Notes: generated by a model not told the origin, from the sequence alone. A stretch of DNA of 64,000 bases from Clavaria fumosa (GCA_951802425.1 OX637795.1:1860001-1924000), one strand, 5' to 3'; positions 17,949-28,692 are shown, numbered from the stretch's first letter. Numbers and translations are program-made.

Positions 17949-19672
17949 GGTTTCTAACAGTGGATGTGCTTCCACCGTCTTCCAGGGCACATCACCCCTC
18001 CATTCATCTCCTGTCTTCTTGCTCAATCGAAGATGGCACGGATGCACCCTGCGCCCTATGCACTTTAGCAGTGCATATGTCCGGGGAGGTATGGGAGGCT
18101 TCTCCCGTTCACCCAGCGCTAGCTGGATGTTGTTGTCCAAGGGGGCATTCCCCTTTCACATGTACTCGCATGCCCACACAAGTACAAATTTGTCCCAGAG
18201 CTCCGTTTCCTCAATGGAGACTCCAGAGTCTGCAAACACCTCAATCGTCTGTGCGACAGTTGGTGTTATTTTTGTGTTCCAGAGCCTGGAACATCGTACA
18301 GGGAGGACTCTCCCTTTGATGGCCTGCACATAGGCCCCCTTTGACACAAAGAGGGCTACAGCCATAGCTAGAAACAGGCACTGCATTTGGGCCTGAGACG
18401 GTGCGCCAGATGGCCACCTTGCATGTGAAAGACAGGGGTGAGTCCCCATCTTTATCAATGCCAAGGACAGCCACCTTACCCATCCTTATGTCAGCAGCCC
18501 AGCAGTGCAGGTCTGACACTGTGCCTCTGTCGCCTTTCAGATTCATAGGGGGAATTTCCCCCTTCTCCTCTACAAAGGAGAGCCACAGCTCTTGGGGGAG
18601 CAATGGCTCCCCAGTCTCTATAAACTCCCTAATGGGAGGAGGTGCACCCACTCTTGCCATTGTCAGTGGCAATGTCTGGTACAACAGATAGGAGGGTGCT
18701 CCCCCTCCTGCAACTTCCGAGGGTCCTGCCCTCAGGGATGGGTTGCCCATCCCTCTGCTCTCTTGCAACATCTGCCCCTGCAGATGGTGTGCTACCTGGT
18801 CTGCCAATTTCTTGATGCCGGCAGGAACTCTCCAGTTCCTCAACAGCCAGTCCTCAACTGGCGTAGGCAGCTTTCCTGCTGCCACATTCTTCTGGGCCTC
18901 CTTAATGGCCCATCGCATCTTCATTACAGCAGTCATATCATAACTGCTGTCAGGCACTCCATGATGCGCCTGCTGGTTGGGGGCTATCACCTCCTCAACC
19001 GTCTTCAACTCGACAACCCATGCACTGGGTTTAACGGACATCCCCGATAGCCAGGGATAGCCATCTGGAGCCCTGTCTGGGTGGGGAGCATTAAAGGGAT
19101 AACCCCTTGTCGGAGGTGCAAGCACCATCTCTGCAAACGTTCATTTATGCCTCAATGAGGCATCAGGGTTCTGCTGGTTGATACCAGCAGGTGGAAGAGG
19201 GGGATACCCCTCCTCAATGCTCATGGGGACATCCACATCCCCCATAGGCGGCGCTATGTCTGCATATGAGACGGCAGTGTGGGCCCTTTTAGGGCCCCAC
19301 TCCAAGGGATCCCTTCCCTTTCGCCGCAGTTCGCAATGTGGCAAGTTCCTCGTTGGAACTTGCCAACTTCTCTGTCAAGGAGAGAATCTTCTCCTGTGCA
19401 CTTCTAAGGTCCTCCTTGACCTTATCCAGACTATCATAAGCTTTTTCAAGCTTTTGCTGGTGCCCAGTGCAAAGGGCATTGCCCTTCTCATACTCCTTGT
19501 GCAAGTCATCCAGCTTGTGCTGCATCATCCTGAGCTCTGGCCTGAGTTCACACTTAGCACTTTCCTGCACTTCCTTAAGCATTTGTTGAAACACTTCATC
19601 TGAATGCCGGGTTTGGATCTCGGCAACGATTTCACGCAAAAGGGGAAGGAGGGGGTGGAGAGTAGGTGCCAT
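17949..19672 (-). pseudogene. Decayed coiled-coil protein gene (antisense), 5' part
   Basis: From a minus-strand ATG at 19672 the protein begins MAPTLHPLLPLLREIVAEIQ and continues with a long coiled coil (heptad-rich Glu/Lys/Leu to about residue 115), then a Gly/Pro region. After frame changes at about 19290 and 19140 comes a mixed domain (WVVELKTVEEVIAP..., VEDWLLRNWRVPAGIKK). Further frame changes occur near 18290 and 18155. Its 3' end was separated by element A and lies at 4824-5007. The family is not recognised; it could be a retrotransposon Gag-like protein or an accessory antisense gene of the type seen in E and G. It starts 132 bp from an LTR-like end at 19804. Confidence 0.4.
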
Positions 19673-19803
19673 GGTGTTGCGATGGAACAGAGGTGCGACT
19701 CTACAGAAAAAGAAAATCGAGCACTGCCGCGAATCAACGGAATCACGTGACTGGTCACGTATGGGCGTGCCTCGCAGGAGCTCGGCTCCTAGGGAGGAGG
19801 TAC

Positions 19804-20502
19804 TGTCACGACCCAACACACCTCATTACGGGCCGCCCGACGTGTCTTCACACTCGACGACCGCTCCTGACTCAATTCCGCTGCTCAACAATCACTCCGA
19901 ACCTACAATCGGCAATTCCGCATGTGGACCATAATTCTGACAGACTCCGCGGGCTTCGCTGTTGTTCGGCTGACATTGGGAAGCCTTGGGAATGAGTGGA
20001 GTCGGTTTAGGACCTGCAAGGTGGCCTCTAGACGAGCTAACGAAGGCACATCGACAATATTAGGCTTTGGGGTCTGGATACAGTGGCTGAAACATGTTTC
20101 TGGGCAATTTCTTAATATTTGTTTTATGACTTCTTCTTTGTAGATCTTCTTTGATACTATCCCATTTTAGATATTTACCTACTATATAAACCCCAGAGCT
20201 GTAGTAGATACTACAGCATACAACATAAACTCGATTACCCACTTACACGTAAGGATTGCTGTCGAGAGCCGCCTCAGGTACTTGACTGGGCGTCGCATAG
20301 CGGCCACCCTCTTGTGCGGTCTCTGGGTCAAAACCCCTCCTTGTGTCGTCCCGCTACTTCTCACCTTCTCCTGTTGCACCTGCACCTCTTCCCGTCGACG
20401 TGGCTTGTGTGCGGAATTCCCTTTCACCATCGGAATTACTGCTACACCCTCCCTTGCTGTCGTCTACACTTGTATTTTGGTGGAATTGACCTACTCTTGA
20501 CA
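19804..20502 (+). repeat. LTR-like segment
   Basis: 699 bp with ends TGTCACGACC and CTCTTGACA, a TATATAA box near 20183-20189, and a purine tract (AGGGAGGAGG, 19791-19800) just upstream, as for a plus-strand 3' LTR. Flanks are not duplicated (GGTAC versus ATTAG), so it is not a simple solo LTR. No partner LTR was found. The first bases resemble the LTR start at 58877. Confidence 0.45.
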
Positions 20503-20507
20503 ATTAG

Positions 20508-20895
20508 CATGGAATCTGTCTGTCAATCATACCAAAGCTTTGTAGAGGTTCGTTGTCTCAATGAGGTATGCTATTTCTTCATCAAGAGTTCCAGTTTCAT
20601 ATTGGCGGCGAGTATTGTTAAGGATTTGGTAGGTGCGGTGGCAAGGACAGTCAAAGTGCGGGTAGCCGAGCTGCTCAACAAGGGACTCAGCCTCTTCATG
20701 TGGAGATGAAGCGTGGCTAGATGCGATTCAGGCGGGTTCTTCAGGCTGCGATTGAACAATGGATGCAGGTCGTTCTTGAATGGTGGTGGGCAGCTCACAA
20801 GTAGTCTCCAAGGCTATTGGAGTAATCATGCAGCTACCTGTGCGGGTTTGAAAATGATGAGTAACTGGTTGGGGAGGAGTGTGGCTGGTAGACAT
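20508..20895 (-). pseudogene. Small decayed ORF of unknown type
   Basis: Minus-strand frame from ATG 20895 (MSTSHTPPQPVTHH...) with one TGA in the middle, then EEAESLVEQLGYPHFDCPCHRTYQILNN and a TGA at 20508-20510. The composition looks coding, with a Cys/His pair (CPCH), but I do not recognise it. The LTR-like segment abuts its 3' end, so it may have been truncated by that insertion. Confidence 0.3.
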
Positions 20896-22327
20896 AATAG
20901 GGTGTTATCCGGGCATTGAATGGTAGGGCAAGGGGGAGACTTGATATTATGTTAGGGCCTGTCCCATCTCATAAGTAATGCCAAACATTGACTTGTTGGT
21001 GACCGATCCTGGAAACTCGCTAAGACCAATCAACTGTTGAGTACAGTTGAGAATACTCGGTCCCAGAAGGTCACAAAGACGTCTGAAAGGTGTAAGAATG
21101 GAAATAAACAAATAGGGAGAAAGGAGATGTCGCTGAGAAGGTTGCAAAGTCAGTAGACAAAGTGTAAAGAAAGGAAAAGATGAGTTGAGAGAAATGGATA
21201 ATGCTGAGAAGGTTGCGGAGTCAATCAATGAAGCATGAATAAAGAAATAGATGAGGAGGGAGAAACAGACAATGTTAAGAGAGTCGAGGGTAGTTGCAAT
21301 GGTGTTGAGAGATGTGTTGGTGAAGGCAATGACTTTGCCAAGCGACAGGGGAACCTGTGGGGTTCAAAGAAATCAGTACCAAGACAAATAAGAGAGAATA
21401 CTTAGGCACGCAAGTTTATATGAGTGCGGAGAATGAGTTGGAATAAAGCAGAGTGTGTCTTGGTATTGTCGAGGTCACCAATTGAGACAAGACCTATCAA
21501 TTGCAGTGGTTCCAAGCTCAAAGGGCATAATAGCCTCAAGCTTAAACCAAAGTGCGTCAATATCAAGTCTACCATACCATATGTACATGCGTACAGAGAG
21601 TATAACAGAAAAGGAAAAGTACAGAGGTTGCCAAGTGACAGAACTATAGTAGTACAGGGTATGGTCAGTCATAAAGTGACTATACTATGGACATGTTCTA
21701 CTAAGGTCACGAGGGGTAAGGGAAACATAAGTAAGGATGCAACCCTGACCGGTCATGGGTCACAACTTAGTTAAATAATCATATGAGTAACTATAACTAT
21801 GAAGAGGTGCTTTGGTCATAAGTATCATAGTTATAGATGACTGGGGAGAAGAAAGGAAGCATAATTTGAAGTAGTGCTCAACTGGCCACTGGCAGTGTGT
21901 TTCATCATTAAGGTCGTGAGGTCCAAGAGTGGTCATGTAAGTGGTGGTGGTGATGCAGGTGACACTAGTGATGCAGGTGACCTTGGGCAGGAAGTCATGT
22001 GGGTAACGCTGGTGGCATCAGTGGTGCCACATGGCAAGTCATGTGCCGGCTGAGGAAGATTGCTTAACTGCATGTTGCGCATCGATTTGGCAGGTTTGGG
22101 TGGTAGACACATGTAGGGTGAGGTGGCAGTGGGTGACGCGAGTATAGTATGATGGTCATGAGTGTCGTGAGAATATGAGGGAGGCCGGGGAAGCATCCAA
22201 AAGTGGGCAGTGGGTTTCGGAAGAGTACAGGGGGGTTAACGAGGTGGTAGGGAGGTGTCAGGAGGTCCACAGGTGCTGGTAGAGTTGTCATAGATCAAGG
22301 AAAAATGAATGGGTCCTGACAATTCTA
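20896..22327. other. No supported gene
   Basis: Only short frames without motifs are found here. The region is purine-rich on the plus strand at 21060-21460. I could not find a transposase, although this is interior sequence of the large TIR element. Confidence 0.4.
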
Positions 22328-22384
22328 TTTAAAACGCCTAATTCATGAGATAATAGTCTTATCTCATGAATTAGGCCTTTTAAA
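22328..22384. repeat. Near-perfect 57-bp hairpin
   Basis: Arms 22336-22353 and 22359-22376 (GCCTAATTCATGAGATAA) are perfect 18-nt inverted copies around a 5-nt loop TAGTC. The pairing extends outward with one mismatch through TTTAAAA to 22328 and 22384. It lies just inside the right minisatellite TIR. It could be a foldback or MITE remnant or a cruciform-forming site. Confidence 0.85.
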
Positions 22385-22576
22385 AAGGTTGGCCTTGGAC
22401 AATCTGTTCAAAATAAATTTAGCTTCATTTTCTCTCACTAAACCTAAGCCTTAAAATGTTTGTGGAGGCCTGCAACCTCATCACAACCTTTGTGTCATTG
22501 TTGTAGTGGGGGGTCACAACATTGACAAACAACCTGAGTTTGGCAGGGATTGCCAGTCCCCATAATATGTGTCTTC

Positions 22577-23343
22577 ACAGCACAAAAATATTGCACATGT
22601 CTGCACAACCCTGCACAAGTCTGCATAACTCTGCATAACTCTGCACAACTCTGCACAACTCTGCACAAAAATATTGCATAACTTTACACAACTCTGCATA
22701 ACTTTGCACAACTTTGCATAACTTTGCACAACTTTGCACAAAAATTTTGCATAATTTTGCATGGCTCTGCACAACTTTGCACCACTCTGCACAAAAATAT
22801 TGCATAACTTCACATAACTCTGCATAACTTTGCACAACTCTCCACAATTTTGCACAACTCTGCACAAAATATTGCATAACTTTGAACAACTCTGCATAAG
22901 TTTGCACAACTTTGCATAACTTTGCACAAAATATTGCATAACTTTGCACAACTTTGCCCAACTCTGCATAACTCTGCACAACTTTGCACAAAAATATTGC
23001 ACAACTTTGCATGGCTCTGCATGATGTTGCACAACTTTGCACAACTTTGCATAAGTGTGCATAACTCTGCACAACTTTGCACAAAAATATTGCACAACTT
23101 TGCATGGCTCTGCATGATGTTGCACAACTTTGCACAACTTTGCATAAGTGTGCATAAGTGTGCATAAGTGTGCATAAATGTGCATAAGTGTGCATAAGTG
23201 TGCATAAGTGTGCACAAGTGTGCACAATCTTGCATAAGTTTGCACAAGTTTGCACAAGTTTGCATAAGTGCGCACTTGTGTGCATAAAAATTATGGCCAA
23301 AAAAAGGAGCCCTGAACAATTTTGTCCGGTTTGGACCTTCATA
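22577..23343 (-). repeat. Right terminal inverted repeat with 10-bp minisatellite
   Basis: Inverted counterpart of 3347-4140. The unique outer 75 bp and first ~140 bp of repeats match the left end closely, while the inner repeats have diverged in copy order. It ends TTGGACCTTCATA, followed by CCAGCG. The minus-strand frames are open through the array for the same reason as on the left. Confidence 0.85.
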
Positions 23344-23677
23344 CCAGCGACTATTCCTCATCAGGCAGTCGAAGCAGAAGACACAGCCCGGATCGACACT
23401 CCCATCACCCTCCCCAGATCGTCGTTACTCCTGGGTCTGCTCCGCATCCATCAGCTATCCCCTTTCCCACCGGTCTAACGCCGTCGCACACGGGAACGCC
23501 CCACACTCATGTAGTCACAGTTCCTCCCGCCAGCACACATCCATACCCATCCTCGCCTTCTGCAGCACCTGCATTCATAACGCCAATGCCTCATCCAGGT
23601 AGAGAAACCTTTTACTATTTGTGTTCACAACTAATACTTGTTTAGGTGCCGTTTCTCGGCCGTTGCTCCTCATGTAA
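23344..23677 (+). pseudogene. SR-like gene, 3' half
   Basis: Continues the frame broken at 3346. The first codon is shared with the CCAGCG duplication and reads DYSSSGSRSRRHSPDRHSHH, followed by a Pro/Ser/Thr/His-rich stretch. An intron at 23599-23645 (47 nt, GTAGAG...CTAATAC...TTTAG) leads to a short last exon ending in TAA at 23675-23677. The RS-rich character on both sides and the exact phase support a single gene split by the 20-kb insertion. Confidence 0.55.
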
Positions 23678-23696
23678 TGGCCACATGTTGGGTGAC

Positions 23697-23960
23697 TCAT
23701 ATAAGCGTGCTCACATGCCGATGAGCTTGAAGAAGGTCGCGTTTCACCTCGAGCAGTCGCCTTCGATAGCTGAGGACCATGCGAAGTGCGAAACGGTGTT
23801 GTAACTCAATGGAACGTGCAGTTGCGTGAAGGAATTGGCACAATCTGTATGCATTATCTATTTCTTTATGTGCTTCCAGGGCCTCATGAAACGTTAAGTA
23901 TGCCTCTAGCATTTGCTTGACTCGCTCACAGCATTTGGGAGGCTTTGATGTGCCTCGGCT
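23697..23960 (-). CDS. Short helical ORF, unknown
   Basis: The minus-strand frame contains CCERVKQMLEAYLTFHEALE, then HKEIDNAYRLCQFLHATARSI and a basic RRRLLEVKRDLLQAHRH tail, ending at 23697-23699. It looks like amphipathic helices and could be the 3' exon of a convergent gene whose 5' part lies in the duplicated region at 24 kb. No family recognised. Confidence 0.3.
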   Translation of the reverse strand, partial: SRGTSKPPKCCERVKQMLEAYLTFHEALEAHKEIDNAYRLCQFLHATARSIELQHRFALRMVLSYRRRLLEVKRDLLQAHRHVSTLI

Positions 23961-23989
23961 AACTTGCGCACGTTGGGCGTATCGTCGTG

Positions 23990-24900
23990 GAGCGAATGGG
24001 ACGTGTTGTCAATTGTAGTACAGGGGAGTTAGAGCATTGTCAATGGTAGAGACGGAGAATACTTTTTGGTGAGTATTAGGCAGTTGTCCAGAGTCTGTTT
24101 TGTGGTTTCTGCATTGCTGTCTCTCACTTTTTCGCTTTCTCACTTTGTCACTTTGTCACTTTTTCGCTTTCTAACTTTGTTGCTTCCCTTTCAGGGTCAT
24201 TATGTCGTTGCTTTGGCCTCGTTACTCAGGTATGCCTTATTGAGTAACAGTATCATAATCATCAATCACGAAAACGACTCCCTGAATGTCAATGTCAATC
24301 GCCAGATCCGATTACTTGGCTCGGCCCCCAAACGTTGTCGACATTTTACGTTGCCCTTCGCGAGTTTGAAGCTTTACATATTTTGAAAATCCTAGGCCTT
24401 CAAGGTTTGTTGCTTGAGCGTTTTTGGACTTTTGTATCACTCAGAAGTGATTGAAAGCAGATGATTCAACAAGTCAGAACCAGTAGATTTCCTGAGAGTG
24501 ATGGATTCTTATTGTCCTGGGCTGTTCTTGTCAAACAACGAGCCTGTCATTGTGCATCGGCTAACTTAATCGCATCACGCGTCTCGTCATGGGGCGAGTG
24601 AGACATGTCGTCAGGGGAGTTGGGGCTTTGGCATGGGTAAAGACGGAGAACAATTTTCGGTGAGTATTAGGCAGTTGTCCAGAGTCTGCTTTGTGGTTTC
24701 TGCATTGTTGTCTCTCACTTTGTTGCTTTCTCACTTTTTTGCTTTCTAACTTCGTTACTTCCCTTTCAGGGTTATGTTGTTGCGTCGGCCTCGTTACCCA
24801 GGTGCGCTTTGTTGAATGACGGTATTGTACATCATCGATCACGAAAACGACTCCCTGAATGACAATTTCAATCGCTAGATCTGATTACCTGGCCCGGCAC
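23990..24900. repeat. Direct duplication of a ~330-bp block
   Basis: The block at about 24015-24345 is repeated at about 24605-24895. Shared words include GTGAGTATTAGGCAGTTGTC, GTGGTTTCTGCATTG, CACTTT(G/T)T runs and CACGAAAACGACTCCCTGAA. Pyrimidine tracts (CTTTCTCACTTTNTNGC) are expanded differently in each. Between the copies is unrelated sequence. No gene is evident. Confidence 0.6.
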
Positions 24901-25184
24901 CCGGAGCCTCATGGAAATGTGTACTGTAAATTTTACTACTTGATCACAGATGTTAAGGTTTTGACCCTCATCTAGTTCTCAAGTTTCTTTACGATATAAG
25001 TTGTCAAGGACGGATGCTGGCACTATTCAACAAGGGTCAGCGATTTCGACTGGTGGGTGGGCTGCTCTGGCCGGGTTCTCAGTAGTCGATGAGCGAAACA
25101 AAAGGCCTCGACAGTATTCTTTTTAGTTTAATTTTTTAAAACACCATGTCAACTATGAACGTTCTTGCCGTACTGTAACATCGA

Positions 25185-25345
25185 TGGCAGGCACATAAAT
25201 TATTGTTCAATGCCACTCGCCCCCGAAGTCGCATGCGAACTCATGGTGGGTGATGCACTGATGTCAGTAGGGAAAAAAATGGTACTGTAAAGATGCATCT
25301 CAGTGTGTCATCATTCGACCATGCTGACATTTTGAAACTATATCC
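25185..25345. repeat. Duplicated non-coding block, copy 2
   Basis: Diverged second copy of 2585-2750, with its two halves in permuted order; see that entry. Confidence 0.5.
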
Positions 25346-25362
25346 TCATTATTCACAGAACA

Positions 25363-25600
25363 TGGTTGCACACTCCGGATCAAGCTCTCACCCCGTGCAT
25401 ACTGCGTGTACGTGCACGATGTTGACGTTGGTCCGCTGACCCTGCAGACGTTTTACGACACACTCCCATGCCCATTTTCTGAACCTGCGCTGGATGCGGC
25501 CCGTTCCGTGGCGGAGGCGAATGCGCTGTTGCAGCGAGCGCGCGGCGGTAAGGTCGCCGTGTGCTACGTGTGGACAAGAGACCCCACACTCGGTCGTGAG
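25363..25600 (+). CDS. Probable exon of an unidentified gene
   Basis: After an acceptor-like ATTCACAG at 25354-25361, one frame reads YVHDVDVGPLTLQTFYDTLP, then an Ala/Glu-rich helix (ALDAARSVAEANALLQRARG) and VAVCYVWTRDPTLG before a possible donor. It has globular composition and no stop. Neighbouring exons were not found. It may be a host gene fragment or the 5' region of the hAT locus that follows. Confidence 0.35.
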
Positions 25601-25824
25601 TTCCCCTTTGTCCTATCTCTCCTTCGTTTCTTTACCCTGTCCTTTGTCCCCTAGTACATGGCTGTCTGATGCAGCGTTGTGAAAAGGGAGGCTATCAAGA
25701 ACATGACATTCAATGTGTTTTGATTGTTTTTTCATGTTGAGAGCCATGATCTAAGGTGCGCAAGCATTCCACATTTTCCATCCTCGTGTCTCACTCATTC
25801 TCCTCACTTTCCATATAAATTGCA

Positions 25825-28511
25825 GTCCAGAGTCTTCAATCCCACAAAGCCTCCTCGCCGCTCACCTCGAAAGAAAGCAGGAAAAAAAGCAACGATGTAC
25901 CCCAATGGCGCCATTGAAACATCATTCCAACTCCAGCATACGTTATTCTTTGGTTATTGATAGTTTTGTAATAATAATACTGCATTAGCCCCACGAAATC
26001 CGGCTGCATGCAGTACGAGGAGAGGTCGTCGGCAGGAGCTGCAGGAACAACCGCCGCCACCCGGTCCATCCCAGGGCCCAGCGCCTCCACCTTTACCAGC
26101 CCCTGCCAATGTTGTATCAGCTCGACCCAACCCCAGTCTCGCTATTCCACCCGTAGAGAACCAGGCTGAGCAAGCCCACCCCCCGCTCCCTCCTAATGCT
26201 TTGGGTCTTAGCCTGGATGGCCAGCCCAATGCCCTCTTCCCCACCGATCCTGGCCGACCCAATGTTCCCCTCCCTGAACCATTTGCGCTCCATCAAGCTG
26301 TCTGGAATGCCCAGACAAGATCTCCTACACCTCAATTTTCATTCCAATACTCAGCAACGTCTGGTGTCGGTCCTCCCCTTGACCAACTGCCACAATTTCA
26401 AGGACAGTCACCTGAAAATTTTAATGATGCGATTGATTTAGTCTCCGATACCGATTCTGACCAGCCCGGGCCAAATCCCATCCTGGATGTGGCCCCTCAA
26501 GCTCTGCAGGCGACTCGCAATATCCCTCAAAACCCTCTACAAAGTAATCAGCCAGCTGGAAATGTCAAGCCTCGCAGCATTGCTGATCTAAGGAATCGGC
26601 CGGCTGGAAATGTCAATCTTCGCAATGCCGCAGATGTGTGGATGTTCTATGAGAAGGTCAATAATAATTTGAAGGCGGTCTGCAAATTCTGCATGTGTGT
26701 CGCTTCATTCTATCATTTTCACTACCCCCTTACCTCCAAGTCCAGGAACCTTGCTAAGACTCAGCATCACCTTGTCCCAGCAAGTTTCTTGTCAACCTTG
26801 TCTACATCAACACTCTGGAACCACCTCATGCTAAAGCATGAGGCACTTTGGGTTCAAGCATGCGACCGACTGAAGATACCAATCAAATTGCAAGCAGGGC
26901 TAGCAGCGGCGGCAAAGGTTCGGGGCGCCCATCCAGAAGAACAAGCTCGCGTCAAGTTTATTCCAAACCAACCATTCTCAAAGTCTTTGTTTGTTGATGC
27001 GATTGTAGATTTCATTGTCAAGGAAGATTTGGCACGTATCATGAACATCTTATGTCGTGCTTTGCTCATATATCTAATATACATAGCCAATTAATATTAT
27101 TGGGTCATCGCAACTCATCGTAATCTTCAAGATGCTTAAGTCAGACCTCAAGGACTCTGATATCCCTGGCCGTACAACATTGTGCACATGTATTGATGAG
27201 CTATTGAGGATTTACTTAGATTATCTCATTGTCGAGTTTCAGGTGCATTGCATTCTTTCTGTACCTGCTTACTCATGGCTCGCAAGCAGGGTGTACAGGG
27301 GAAGATATCGTTTACCACTGATATGTGGTCAGATCCCAATAGAGAACCTTTTATGGCCGTCACAGCGCATTGGATTGTAACGAAAGCTGAGCAAACTCCA
27401 GCAGGTGTTCAGTATTCTCTTTGTCTTCAAGCTGCACTGATAGGGTTCATCCGTGTTCCTGGCCACCATACGGGAGAGCACCTCGCTCACGCATTCATCA
27501 GTGTTTTGGATCGTATTGGAATCGCAGAAAAGGTATGAAAATGTTGAATAACAGCATTTTTACTTATCAATATGTTTACAGATAGGCTGGATCACGACTG
27601 ACAATGCCACAAACAATGATCTGCTCATGGAGACGCTTGCCGATGAATTCAATAGGCGAAAAATAAAATTTAACAGGTACACGCAACATATTCGGTAAGC
27701 AGCTTCCCTTCTGTTTAGTAATGACTCAATTCTTTTCAGATGTTTTCCACACATTGTCAATTTGGCCATCAAGGCAGTTTTAGCAGCTATGACCAAGTTA
27801 GAACGTGGCAAGGAAGACTCCAGCGACTATGATCCTCCGTCTCGACCAGCAACATACTTACCACTTATATTGGAGCGTGATCCCATTTCAATTATTTGAA
27901 CCTTCATTGCGACTGTGAGTAGCTCTGCCTCACAATTGGATTTGCTCAATTTTTGTAGGTGCGACGATCATCAATACTTCTAAATGAATTTTCCATTATC
28001 CAACAACGACTCAATGCTATGAAGTACCAGCTTATTCGCGATGTCAAGACAAGATGGTCATCAGTATTACTGATGCTAGAGTGTGTTTTGTTGCTTAAGG
28101 ATGTATGTATAACAGTTTATCCATGTGTTATTTAGACTAATACATACAATAGCCAATTAGAAAGCTGCTTGCAAGCCACGAAGGTGCTTCATTGCAGCGG
28201 TATAAGCTGAGTAATGAAGAGTGGACAATTTTGGCGGATTTTCATGACATTCTTATGGTATAACTTCATTAAATTTCATACGTTCAACTAAATTTGAATC
28301 GTTTTAGGTTCCTCATGCATTTCAACAAATCTTATCACACGAAAAGACACCAACCCTATGCAACGTGCTCCCAGCATATGCAGGCATCATCACACGATGG
28401 GAGGAATACATCGACGTGCACCCTGAGTACAGTAATGTCATCAATCTTGGCCTTCATAAATTGGAGAGTTATGAAGAACGCATTGCTCTCTGCCCAGCTT
28501 ACGAACTTGCT
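25825..28511 (+). pseudogene. BED-finger hAT transposase gene, 3' truncated
   Basis: A multi-exon gene. An exon from 25825 carries a basic KPPRRSPRKKAGKK stretch (nuclear localisation type), followed by a Pro/Gln-rich region. Next is a BED-type zinc finger (CKFC ... LWNHLMLKHE) split by an intron at ~26694-26743. The RNase H-like core follows: SFTTDMWSDPN (first Asp), GFIRVPGHHTGEHLA, and GWITTDNATNND (second Asp). After introns come RCFPHIVNLAIKAVLAAM, DVKTRWSSVLLMLE and LPAYAGIITRWEEY. A TGA at about 27897 interrupts it. The sequence stops at CPAYELAA where it meets the truncated LTR of element C, so the last Glu and the C-terminal dimerisation domain are missing. Confidence 0.75.
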
Positions 28512-28692
28512 GCACTGCCTCCCCTATCCTGCGCGACTCAGTGTGCGTAGCCTCGCTTTTATCCTCATGACTCACACATGCTGCACAGCCCTCCTCCCTA
28601 ATATATATAGTACCCTTGTAGTAGTGTCAGTCCCTTACGTTGAAATCAAGTTACCTTCCCCCTTTCGCTTCTGTTAGGGACCCAGACTGACA
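28512..28692 (+). repeat. Element C 5' LTR, truncated
   Basis: Matches the last ~180 bp of the 3' LTR, from CTGCCTCCCCTATCCTG through a TATATATA box to GACTGACA. The first ~380 bp are absent and hAT coding sequence abuts directly. The next bases, CAATTTCAATGT, pair with ACGTTGAAATC inside the LTR with one mismatch, a self-priming site like those of A and B. Confidence 0.8.

Larger units (their letters stand above)
3347..23343. mobile_element. Large insertion with minisatellite terminal inverted repeats
   Basis: The two ends are inverted copies beginning TATGAAGGTCCAAACCGGAC and continuing through a unique ~75 bp into arrays of a 10-bp unit (TTATGCAAAG/CTTATGCACA type). The outer ~200 bp are nearly identical. 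Immediately outside both ends lies CCAGCG (3341-3346 and 23344-23349). Removing the insert and one CCAGCG rejoins the SR-like frame in phase. The boundary could also be read as a 4-bp CAGC duplication with a TIR starting GTATG. Removing the later retrotransposon A gives an element of about 7 kb. I find no transposase inside, so it looks non-autonomous or gutted. Long TIRs filled with short tandem repeats are known from Foldback/Galileo, MULE and CACTA-like DNA transposons; I cannot assign a superfamily. Confidence 0.7.

Noticed and set aside
19804..20502. Solo LTR with target duplication
   Set aside because: Flanks GGTAC and ATTAG do not match, so a simple solo LTR is not supported; kept only as LTR-like.
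22514..23361. Minus-strand open frames of 183-255 codons
   Set aside because: Same minisatellite in the opposite orientation.
28294..28677. 127-codon plus-strand frame crossing the hAT/LTR junction
   Set aside because: Starts in hAT sequence out of its coding frame and ends in the LTR; a similar frame in the 3' LTR of C shows it is just LTR translation.
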